Part shown: positions 12,401 through 20,600 of the stretch, piece after piece
How positions within the stretch are numbered: position 1 is the first letter of the stretch
Layout: each line of letters opens with the position of its first letter
DNA from: Symbiodinium natans
Lineage: Eukaryota; Sar; Dinophyceae; Suessiales; Symbiodiniaceae
Assembly: GCA_905221605.1 (NCBI GenBank)
Contig: CAJNDS010002227.1
Coordinates: 122,501-165,000, forward strand
DNA length: 42,500 nucleotides
Direction of reading: 5' to 3'
Position numbers and translations under genes: made by a program
The notes under the pieces: model-generated
Seen by the model: the letters and a program-made list of their open reading frames with translations, nothing else
Databases searched by the model: none
What the model was told of the DNA's origin: nothing

Positions 12401-15400
12401 CTGCTTGAGCAGCGGACGTCGGGTTGGTCCAGGCATGTAGTTCGGGTTTAGGTTTAGGGTTTAGGGTGACAGGGTTTAGGGTTACAGGGTTTAGGGTATA
12501 GGGCTACAGGGTTTAGGGATTGGTTTGGGGTTTAAGGTTTAGGCCTGCTGGCCAGGTGTATATCAATTCAGATTTCGAAACTACGATCCCTCACTTAGCC
12601 TCGGAAAATTGACCTCTCTGTAGAAATACATGGCCCCAGATGTCTTGGGGTTACCGAAATAAATAATGTTGACTTCACATTAGTGGATCCACCCGCAATT
12701 GTAAAATCCCGCTGCCGGAACACAATAGTGTAGCCCGCCACAATTGTAAAATCCGACCCGGGAAATCCGGGTTTTACGGGTGATGTTATGTTATTAATAC
12801 TAAAACTAATACTACGTCCTACCAGTTTTTAGGCGGATACTATTGAGGAGGCCCTGGCCGGAGAGATTGATCAATGAAGGGGGGGGGGGGGTTTATTAAT
12901 GCGAAGTCAACATTAGGGGTATCCTTTTTGGGGGTCCCTTAGAGGGGTACTTGGGGTATAAATGGGGTACCCCTATTTTGAGAAATGCCCATACCCTAAA
13001 CCCTAAACCCTAAACTCAAGAAAGGACCGCAGTCGTGAGGGTCGGGGCATTGGCGCGTGGGGCTTAAGGCTCCGCGGTTCATGGTCGGTCAAACCCTAGA
13101 AACCCTAGAAACCCCAGATACTATAGTGGAAACCCTCGAAACCCTCGAAATTCTAGAACCCCTAGAACCCAAAAATTCTAGAAATTCTAGAAACCCTAGA
13201 AACTGCAGAAACCTGCCAACCCTGTAAACCCGATAAAAAACCCTAAACCTTACATAGATTTGTCGCAAAGACGGCTCCTGGATGTTGGCTTTCTCCCAGA
13301 GGATGCAAAGCTCGTCGTTCCTGTCGTCGACTCAAAGCAAAGCCAGGGATTCACTCTAAGGGTTTAGGGTTTAGGGTTTAGGGTCTAGGGTCTAGGGTTT
13401 AGGGTTTAGGGCTTAGGGCTTAGGGTTTAGGGTTTAGGGTTTAGGGTTTAGGGTTTAGGGTTTAGGGTTTAGGATTTAGATCAGATGGGCCCTCAGTATA
13501 GTCCCTTACTTCCTTTAAAGGGTTCTGAGGTAAGGTCCTTGGGTGGATCCCAGCGCCCATACTCAGGGACCATGTATCTACCCCAAGATTCACGGGCTTG
13601 GGGGCGTCAGGGGTTGCATGGATGCTACATTTTTTCTGTTTTTACGTCTTTAGGGGGATGCTTCAGTTTTGTTTTTGGATTTTGGTAAGGGCTGTAGAGG
13701 GGTTTGATGGACTGAGGGTTGCGCAGTTTGGGCTTTAGGAACCCTGAACCCTGAACCCTGAACCCTAAACCCTAAACCCTAACCCTAAACCCTAAAAGAG
13801 ATCAGCTGTTGAAAGAAAACTAGGCAGGCCAGAGCTAACTAGCCCTAGTAACCCCTAGTAGAAGCGCGACCCACGATTCCTACAGTGACCCGCGCCGGGT
13901 CCATAGAACGGCCAACTTGCTCGGTGCCTTCATAACTCGCAAGGTCGGCTATGAATATGTCAAGCCAGCAGGACCCTAAACCTAAACCCTAAACCCTAAA
14001 CCCTAAACCCTAAACCCTAAACCCTAAACCCTAAACCCTAAACCCTAAACCCTAAACCCTAAACCCTAAACCCTAAACCCTAAACCCTAAACCCTAACCC
14101 TAAACCCTGAGAAAAGTCTTGGACTCTGGCACGGGGCTGAACCCTAAACCCTACAGACTCTGAACCTTACGCCCTGGACCCTCAAATTGTAAACCCCACA
14201 AAAATCCAGCCAGGCCACCTACAGCAACAAAAGGCCCTAAATACCCTGATAGGGTTTAGGGTTTAGGGTTTAGGGTTTAGGGTTTAGGGTTTAGGGTTTA
14301 GGGTTTAGGGTTTAGGGTTTAGGGTTTAGGGTTTCAAACGGTTTAGGGTTTAGGGTTTACGGTTTAGGGTTTTCCAAAACCCCTAAGACCTCATGAAGAG
14401 CCCCAGTCAAAGCCCTAAAGCCCCTCAACCCCCCGAAACGCCTATTCACACCCCAAACCCTAAACCCTAAACCCAAAACCCTAAACCCTCTTCAAGCGCA
14501 GCTTTTACCAGAGCGATCTTCACAACCGGCCTGTCGATGAGCTGGGTACCAGTGAAGTTTCGCGTCTCCACGGCCTCTTCTGATGTAGGGTGTAGGGTGT
14601 AGGGTTTAGGGTTGAGGGTTGAGGGTTGAGGGTTTGGGGTTCAGGGTTTAGGGTTTAGGGTCGACGGCTTAGGGTTGAAGGTTCCCCCATTTCGGGGGCA
14701 TGATCTCATGCGTGTATGCATGTGCCTGAAGAAACAGAGCGGGCCTCCACGGTATGGAAGCAGAGACTATGATGTCGCGCTTGGAGTGTAGGGTTGAGGG
14801 TTTCTGGCTACCCTTTAGCCTAAACCCTAACACCCACACCCTAAACCCTAAACCCTATGGCTCCAGCCGGCCTGCTCGTACTTGAGTCTCAGCTCCACCT
14901 GGCATGCCAGCAAATTGTGCCCAGCACGTGCATTGGGGTTCCTTGATTTTTTTTTTTTTTTTGGGGGGGGGGGGGGGGGGTTAGGGCTTAGGGTTTAGGG
15001 TTTAGGGTTTAGGGTTTAGGGTTTAGGGTTTAGGGTTAAGGGTTAAGGGCTTAGGGCTTAGGGTTTAGGGTTTAGGGTTTAGGGTTTAGGGTTTAGTGTT
15101 TAGGGTTTAGGGTTTAGGATAAAGGGCCCCCAAACAAGGGGAACCTAACTAGACCCAAGAGTAGCCTAGGAATCCAAACGGTGCCCTCTCTGGTTTGAGG
15201 GGACGGAAGCCCGAAAAACTGGGGGAAGAAGGGGCCCTACTCTGGGTCCCAGCTGATGTAAACCCTAACCCTGAACCCTGAACCCTAAACCCTAAACCCT
15301 AAACCCTAAACCCTAAACCCTAAACCCACCTGGCAACTGGCTGACGGATTTATGGCTTCCAGGGGTTATTTAAGGCAGTTCAGATGCAGGCTTTCCGACC

Positions 15401-16278
15401 TCCTCAACCTCCTAAACCCCCTAAGTTTTCTAAATCTCCTAAGTTTTCTAACCTCCTAAGTTTTGAAAACCTCCTAACCTCCTAAACCTCCTCAACCTCC
15501 TAAACCTCCTATACCTCCTAAGTTTTGAGAACCTCCTAACCTCCTAAACCTCCTCAACCTCCTAAACCTCCTATACCTCCTAAGTTTTGAAAACCTCCTA
15601 ACCTCCTAAACCTCCTAAACCTCCTCAAGTTCTGGGGGGGTTGGAACCAAGAGTGAAACCCTAAACCCTAAACCCTAAACCCTAAACCCTAAACCCTAAA
15701 CCCTAAACCATTTTCTGGCCTCAGAAGGGGCTGAAAAGTGAGACCCGAAACCCACAAAAGAGGGGGAATAGAGGGCCTACTCCGGGTCCTAGTTAAAGTG
15801 CGCCTATTCGGACTTTAAGCGTGAAGACTCGTTGGGTGTTATTCTCTCAGAATCACCACAAGCACAAGCTTCACGCAAAGCCAGCTTCTCTTGTTCATTG
15901 TTGGGATAATAGCAAGAAGTTGCTCTTTTTTTCTTCTTGGGTTTAAGTACCCTCAAAAATGTAAAATGTAACCCAACCATGACAAAGTTTTCTACTCTCC
16001 GCCCGCGGGTAGCGCAGGCCATAAGGCCGCGGAAAGAGTCTGCAGAGCTGGCTCGGCCTTGGGCCCTCAAAGCCCATGGAATCTCCAGCTGCAGAGGTTG
16101 GCCCCTGAAACCCTCGGAAGACGATGCTACAGATGATCCTCCCTAAACCCTAAACCCTAAACCCTAAACCCTAAACCCTAAACCCTAAACCCTAAACCCT
16201 GAATAAATATAGAATATCCCAGGGGCCTAACCAAAGAAGTGCCTCCGCCTTCAGGCGAAACTTGGCGGCGTTGGACAT
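460..16278 (-). CDS. CCDC146: Short CCDC146/MBO2-like coiled-coil protein, 12 exons, 3' end beyond the window
   Basis: Exons in transcript order: 16243-16278, 14872-14898, 14531-14574, 13278-13320, 12377-12400, 11551-11607, 10577-10618, 9325-9366, 2908-2949, 2464-2514, 1315-1359, 460-516 (170 codons, all in phase). Joined in order they give blocks such as LKYEQ, TGTQLIDRNDELCILWEK, KANIQEKLLKKGE, EEEIRSLK, RGKMPE, LENP, WRKLGGE and ALLEKELILEE. This matches, in the same order, the C-terminal third of CCDC146 (MBO2 in Chlamydomonas), a centriole/axoneme-associated coiled-coil protein. Split codon check: exon 3 ends AG and exon 4 starts G, giving the Arg of IDR-NDELC. Donors: 9 GC, 2 GT, 1 GA; 10 of 11 acceptors are AG-G. 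ATG 16278 is preceded directly by CAG, a plausible spliced-leader acceptor. The N-terminal two thirds of the usual protein is absent upstream. The final donor is GT at 458-459 and no convincing next exon is visible. Confidence 0.85.
1007..1095 (+). other. Orphan coding-like island between two CCCTAAA arrays
   Basis: An 89-bp unique island. The plus frame reads TEALQNPAFEEAKAMTWLKA, but other frames on both strands are also open. It lies in intron 11 of the coiled-coil gene and is not needed by it (exons 11 and 12 join directly). Confidence 0.25.
3014..3119. mobile_element. 106-bp foldback element, GGGATGTTCC family, copy 1
   Basis: Ends are inverted over about 28 bp with gaps: GGGATGTTCCTCCTTAT at the left, ATAAGGGGAACATCCC at the right, with inner CAGTCC/GGACTG. 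No ORF of its own. GGGCTCA occurs 3 bp outside each end. Related ends occur at 20232-20319 and near 37870. Non-autonomous DNA-element-like. Confidence 0.6.
5019..5113. repeat. 95-bp foldback segment in the 3' region of copy 1
   Basis: CCAGGATGGGCT (5019-5030) and its perfect reverse complement AGCCCATCCTGG (5102-5113) bracket 71 bp. The same structure stands at 7465-7559, so it predates the duplication. It may be an old short element or a 3'-UTR hairpin. Confidence 0.6.
5176..6150 (-). CDS. Single-helix membrane protein with acidic Asp/Lys tail, copy 1 (uninterrupted)
   Basis: 324 residues, start ATG 6150. About 48 polar residues ending KRRCCW, then one hydrophobic helix (about 49-74, ATGIVLSLLATVGIGILIGFF), which looks like a signal anchor. 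Next comes a domain of about 140 residues beginning around GGFLTLSVANATRFL and continuing through GIASLHSEVS, RRLQ, VLYTVRRDS and TSKLSAAAVSFG. Similar NAT...RRLQ...YTV blocks recur in predicted dinoflagellate surface proteins (from memory; function unknown). The C-terminal third is low complexity: RDD repeats, then KDD repeats and an Asp/Glu tail ending DEKRL. The tail is encoded by GTC/CTT-type microsatellite DNA. The plus-strand ORF over the same bases is its shadow. The gene lies in intron 8 of the coiled-coil gene, on the same strand, and has a tandem copy at 7622-8703. Confidence 0.75.
   Translation of the reverse strand: MAQVVAFPEPVKGEANPNVVLGTPADDQVATDVTGIALAPQGKGTCKRRCCWATGIVLSLLATVGIGILIGFFIFGNENEDREELGAWHAKEYAPEMGGFLTLSVANATRFLAHPQVRSALSSGIASLHSEVSATDVVINELLHEESRAQDLDDAGRRLQGPEERHIRVLYTVRRDSVEQAKAVLEALQKVPADTVTSKLSAAAVSFGVDPIEAVAEPRFCMVFEHTQDTRDTRDTHGKNLRGGGRDDRDDRDDRDDDRRLQPRDEDDEDEEDEVYGDERLDCDWAEKDDKDDKDDKDDKDDKDDKDEEDDDEEDDEEDDEKRL
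6205..6225 (-). other. Possible degraded spliced-leader relic upstream of copy 1
   Basis: On the minus strand, about 54 nt before ATG 6150, the sequence ends GATTTCAGCTCAAG. The 3' half of the dinoflagellate spliced leader ends CATTTTGGCTCAAG, and 11 of the last 13 bases match. The 5' half does not match. The same motif is at 8758-8778. A relic would imply the gene passed through an mRNA, which fits the intronless copy 1. Confidence 0.25.
7465..7559. repeat. 95-bp foldback segment in the 3' region of copy 2
   Basis: Second copy of the 5019-5113 structure, with the same 12-bp perfect inverted ends at 7465-7476 and 7548-7559. Confidence 0.6.
7622..8703 (-). CDS. Single-helix membrane protein with acidic tail, copy 2, split by a 119-bp insert
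   Basis: Paralogue of 5176-6150. Exon 1 is 8474-8703 and exon 2 is 7622-8354. Removing 8355-8473 gives 963 nt, 320 residues plus stop, and restores the exact sequence found uninterrupted in copy 1 around FFIF-NEN-EDREE. Without removal the reading frame shifts and stops. Compared with copy 1 it lacks one Val near the start, has one extra Ala after RRLQG and carries fewer KDD/RDD units. If the insert is not spliced out, this copy is a pseudogene. The intact frame on both sides over 320 codons argues that it is spliced or very recent. Confidence 0.7.
8355..8473 (-). mobile_element. Introner-like 119-bp inverted-repeat element in copy 2
   Basis: The insert is absent from the paralogue, so its limits are clear. 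Its ends are inverted: in the sense strand CTTGGGGAC at the start and GTCCCCAAG at the end, extending to about 24 bp each with a few mismatches and including the telomere-like CCCTAAA/TTTAGGG. The target GAAC occurs on both sides (a 4-bp duplication). Read as an intron it starts GA (from the duplicated target) and ends AG (from the element), followed by G, which fits dinoflagellate splicing. Length plus duplication is 119 nt, so only exact excision keeps the frame. No protein-coding capacity. Confidence 0.75.
12663..12915. mobile_element. 253-bp foldback element with about 20-bp inverted ends
   Basis: TAATGTTGACTTCACATTA at the left is inverted as TTAATGCGAAGTCAACATTA at the right. Inside are two direct copies of CAATTGTAAAATCC and a 13-G run. 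It lies in intron 4 of the coiled-coil gene. No ORF. Confidence 0.6.
13868..13972. other. Orphan coding-like island in intron 3 of the coiled-coil gene
   Basis: Unique 105-bp stretch next to a long CCCTAAA array. The plus frame reads RTANLLGAFITRKVGYEYV; the minus frame is open too. It fits neither assembled gene. Possibly a fragment from elsewhere. Confidence 0.2.
15193..15252. repeat. Dispersed motif CCTACTCTGGGTCCTAG, copy 1
   Basis: CCCGAAAAACTGGGGGAAG followed by GGGCCCTACTCTGGGTCCCAG. Related to 15741-15793, 22402-22447 and 39722-39760. Confidence 0.5.
15399..15632. repeat. Minisatellite of CCTCCTAAA units with AAGTTTTGA punctuation
   Basis: Runs of AACCTCCT-type 8-mers are broken at about 70-bp intervals by AAGTTTTGA(A/G)A, giving a higher-order repeat of about three units. 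Intron 1 of the coiled-coil gene. Confidence 0.85.
15741..15793. repeat. Dispersed motif CCTACTCTGGGTCCTAG, copy 2
   Basis: ACCCGAAACCCACAAAAGAG followed by GGGCCTACTCCGGGTCCTAG. Confidence 0.5.
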
Positions 16279-17638
16279 CTGTGCTGCTGGAATCTGTGAG
16301 GCTTTCAGGAACCAGTGTGTATATATAGGGTCAGGGTTAGGGTTCAGGGTTCAGGGCTTGGGGTTAGGGGATGGGGTACTTGGGACAGGTGAGTGTGACA
16401 TGATGTAGGGTTTTTTGCTCTTCAGATGGGAGTTTTCCCCAAAATAAGGCCCCTTTCATAACCCCAAAGGGGCTTAGGGGGTGTACCATAGGGTAGTTGC
16501 ATGGTGCTTTCTCATGGGCCCCATGTAAGTTGCCTTATAGACTCCATACAACCTAAGGCCACATGCTTCAGAACCCTTTGTTAGGAGGTAAGGAACCAGA
16601 TGAAGGGACCATGTAGCTACCCTTAGAGTGTACCCCTAGGCCCAAAGTAGCCCCAAATATTCTTATATACGAAGGCCTTTGGGCCCGAAAACCCCAGAAT
16701 AAGAGCCCTCAGAGCCTTAGAGTGTAGGGTTTGGGGTTTAGGGTTTAGGGTTTAGGGTTTAGGGTTTAGGGGCTTGCTCTCGGACCCTGGGAAGTTCTGA
16801 ACAGACTTGTAGACCTTTAGGATCCCCGGGCTTCCGGCTCTTTTGAGGCTCAGAATTTTTGGGTTTAGGGTTGGCGTACCTGGGTTGGGTTTAGGGTTTA
16901 GGATTTAGGGTTTAGGGTTTAGGGTTTAGGGTTTAGGGTTTAGGGTTTAGGATTTAGGGCTTAGGACTTGAGGGTCTTGACTCCGAGCTCGTCCAAGCCT
17001 TCTTGGCACCTCCAAAACTGAACATGAGCTGGGCAGCTTCTTCGGACGTTTGGGTTTAGGGTTTAGGGTTTAGGGTTTAGGGTCTAGGGTTTAGGGTCTA
17101 GGGTCTAGGGTCTAGGGACTAGGGTCCCGTTTATCAGGAAGCCTACTGCATAAACGGTACCTTTGAGTGGAACCGAAATGCGAACCTTTTTTGCAGTGCA
17201 GGGTCCATTCTGTCTAATGAAAAAGAGCTAACAACGAACACCTCCCAAAACCCCAAACTCCAAAAACCCAAACCCCAAACTCTAAACCCTTCTGGTTTAG
17301 GGTTTTGGGTTTTGGGTTTGGGGTTTAGGGTTTAGACTCTAATTCTACTGAACCCTTCTAAGCCCCCAGCCTCCTAAAACCCCCCTATGTCCTGTGCGAA
17401 ACCGCCTATGGTCCGTGAGTTTATGCCGTATGGGTGGCCTGGCCCTCCATGGAAAAGCTGCCTCCACAGCCCAACCGGCCGAGAGAAGGCCCACTCTAAC
17501 AGCCAGCAAAAGAAAGGATCCACCGAAGGCCTCTTGCACGATTAGGGTTTAGGGTTTAGGGTTTAGGGTTTAGGGTTTAGGGTCTAGGGTTTAGGGTTTA
17601 GGAGGCCGAGGCTGCCTCGGCCTGAAAGGGAGGCCCTC
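16279..17638. other. Region between the two genes
   Basis: About 1.36 kb between the 5'-nucleotidase stop and the coiled-coil start. Holds foldback 16480-16636, arrays at 16735-16770, 16890-16960, 17053-17115 and 17542-17602, and three unique islands (16775-16855, 16975-17050, 17340-17535). The islands have short open minus-strand frames; the last is a 64-residue ORF with a hydrophobic start (GGSFLLLAVRVGLL). None joins either gene. Confidence 0.6.
16480..16636. mobile_element. Foldback element, GTAGTTACATGGTCCC family
   Basis: AGGGTAGTTGCATGGTGCTTT (16490-16510) is inverted as AAGGGACCATGTAGCTACCCT (16603-16623) with few mismatches. Parts of the same sequence recur at 3846-3881 and 36599-36633. 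It lies between the two genes. Confidence 0.5.
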
Positions 17639-20600
17639 TCATTTCTTCACCTCCACACGCTGAGGGAGGGCCCCACTGACGGAGTCGCGGCTGCGGAGGT
17701 AGGCAACCTCGTGGGAACTTTAGGGTTTAGGGTTTAGGGTTTAGGGCTTGGGGTTTAGGGTTTAGGGTTTAGGGTTCAGGATTTAGGGCTCAGTGCTTAG
17801 GGTTTAGGGTTTAGGTAGCCCAGTAACCATCTTACAATAAGGGTACCCTTTTTGGGGGGCTGGTTACTTGATCAGCGAACCTTGCAGCCAAAAAAGGGCA
17901 ATGGGTACCACTGGGCTACCAAGTTTGGGCTCTTTCAGGGTTTAGGGTTTAGGGTTTAGGGTTTAGGGTTTAGGGTTTAGGGTTTAGGGTTTAGGGTTTA
18001 GGGTTTAGGGTTTAGGGTTTAGGGTACTCATAACTACCCATGGCCCAATTAAGTCGGGTTTGGAGTCACGCTACGTGGGCCTGCGTCCCTAAACCCTAAA
18101 CCCTAAACCTAAAACCCTAAACCCTGAACCCTAAACCCTAAACCCAACTCGAAGGGCAAGCGGCCACGTGGTCACGGATGAGGGTCTCCTTCATGTGCTC
18201 AACGGGGGTTTTGTGGAACGTCTCCACACCATCCTGAGTGGTTTAGGGTTTAGGGGGTTTAGGGTTTAGGGTTTAGGGTTTAGGGTTTAGGGTTTAGGGT
18301 TTAGGGTTTAGGGTTTAGGGTTTAGGGGCTCCCAAACGAAAACAGCATCAGCCTGTAATCAAACCAAATAAAAATACAGTCTGAAAACCTATGTAATTGA
18401 TAAAAGGACCTCAAACCCGACCTGTACCCAACGACCCCAAACCCGACCTACACCCACCACCCAACCCCACCCCCCAGCACCCCAGCCCAGACAACCTAAA
18501 CCCTGAACCCCAAACCCTAAACTCACCCCCCCCCCCCCCCCCGCCCCCCCCGGCCCCTCCACTGCACCACCCTGATCTTGACTTCCCATGTTCTAAACCC
18601 TAAACCCTAAACCCTAAACCCTAAACCCTAAACCCTAAACCCTAAACCCTAAACCCTAAACCCTAAACCCTACGTGTTAGGAACTTTGGGAAGTTTTAGA
18701 GCCTTCTGGCTTCAATGCTTCGGCTCTCCTCAACCTTGAGGCAAAGTGGCCCCTGCGACCAGGATGTAGAACTCGCTGACAGCCTCAGTAGGAGAAGTTT
18801 AGGTGCTAAGTTTAGGGCTTCAGGAACCTTAACCCCTAAACTCTAAACCCTAAACCCTAGACCCCAAACCCTAAACCCTGATCCCTAACTCAAGGGTTTG
18901 GGGTTTTGGGGCTCATGCCAACCCTGGGGGTCGGACTATTTTGGCGGAGGTCTTTCAGGGTTTTTCGGGCTCATGGCCAGGTAGACGGACCGCTACGAGT
19001 TCGCCTTTGCGGGCATCGTAGCTCCTGCTTCCTTCAGGTCTCATGACTGCGCTCTCATCTAAAGCTCATACGGAAGCGGGAGGGCCCTAAGCCCTAAACC
19101 CTAAACCCTAAACCCTAAACCCTAAACCCTAAACCCTAAACCTGAGTATGACACTAAACCATCAATCGATGGGAATGGCTGCCTGCAAGCACAGGCCCAC
19201 GAGGCCCCTGAACAGCACTGAACAGCCTTAAGCCTTTTTTTTTTAATCTAGCAAGAAAAACTTGAAGCCCGAAGCCCTCATTTTCTGACTCTAAACCTTA
19301 AACTCTCAACCCTAAACACTAAAACCCAAACCCGAAACCTTAAACTCCAAACTCTAACCCTTAAACCTTGGATCTTAAGCCCTGCGTTTGTCTTCTCCCT
19401 CTGTCAGGGCACGACTAAGTACTCCGTATCCGGCTCCACCTCCTTGCCATTGAGCTCCAGGCGCCTCAGACCGCAACCCATGAGCACTAAACCCTAAACC
19501 CTAAACCCTAAACCCTAAACCCGACACCCTAAACCCTAAACCCTAAACCCTAAACCCTAAACCCTAAACCCTAAACCCTAAACCCTAAACCCTAAACTCC
19601 TATCCTATAATTCCACATAAACCTCCAAGCAGTTGAAGCCGAAGCCGTGACCCTGACGCTAAACACTAAATCTCAACCGAGAAACCTATGAGGTTTAGGG
19701 TTTAGGGTTTAGGGTTTAGGGCTAGGGTTTAGGGTTTAGGGTTTAGGGTTTAGGGTTTAGGGTTTAGGGTTTAGGGTTTAGGGTTTAGGGTTTAGGGTTT
19801 AGGGTTTAGGGTTTAGGGTTTAGGGTTTAGGGTTTAGGGTTTAGGGTTTAGGGTTCAGGGTTTAGGGTTTAGGGTTTAGGGGCTCAGGGCTTCTGAGTTT
19901 CCCAAACACCCCTTTGCACCATCCTTCGCAGAGCCCGAGGTGCTGGATGCGAGAAAGCGCTGGCGCGCTGGGCTCGAAGACGACATGGAGTCCCTGCGTA
20001 GCGTTTAGGGTTTAGGGTTTAGGGTTTAGGGTTTAGGGTTTAGGGTTTAGGGTTTAGGGTTTAGGGTTTAGGGTTTAGGGTTTAGGGTTTAGGGTTTAGG
20101 GTTTAGGGTTTAGGGTTTAGGGTTTGGGGTTTAGTTGGAAAGCACGGCATGAGCAGTTGGATTAGTGCACACGGCCCAAGCCCTGCAACACCTAGGGCGG
20201 GGCTTTGGCTTGTTCAATGGGTTTAAAGGTGGGGATGTTCCTCGTGATACAAACAGTCCTTATCAAGCATTGTAGTACCCCCTATGATAATCCCCGTTAA
20301 GGGCTGTTCGCAACATCCCAAGTTCTGGGATGGCCCAGTGTTCTTTCGCTGTCCAGGCTTTTGGGGGTTCTTGCGCTTTGGGCCCTGAGGGGATGCTTAG
20401 GGTGTTGTCGGTGGTGGTGTTCAGGGTTTAGGCGGTTTAGGGTTCAGGGTTGAAGTACAAACAATAAGCGGCCCTTGTACCAAATTAAAACACATCGAAC
20501 TGCCCCTTCACTGAATATCACGTTTTCACCCTCCCAGCACATCTAAAGTCGAACAAAACCCCTAAACCCTAACCCAAAACCGAAAGTCAGTTCAACAACC

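Noticed and set aside
18751-18783. AVSEFYILVAG as part of a cyclic-nucleotide-binding domain
   Set aside because: It joins in phase between EPDTEYL and DGVETF, exactly where the 5'-nucleotidase C-terminal domain needs it.
18971-19045. Kinase-like YDARKGELVAVR on the minus strand
   Set aside because: It lies between exons 31 and 32, which already join in phase, and no other kinase motif is nearby.
19935-19993. Plus-strand frame reading RKRWRAGLEDDMESL, resembling the start of a copia-type reverse transcriptase
   Set aside because: The minus strand of the same island is exon 30 of the 5'-nucleotidase gene (GLHVVFEPSAPA), with AG-G acceptor, GC donor and matching phases.
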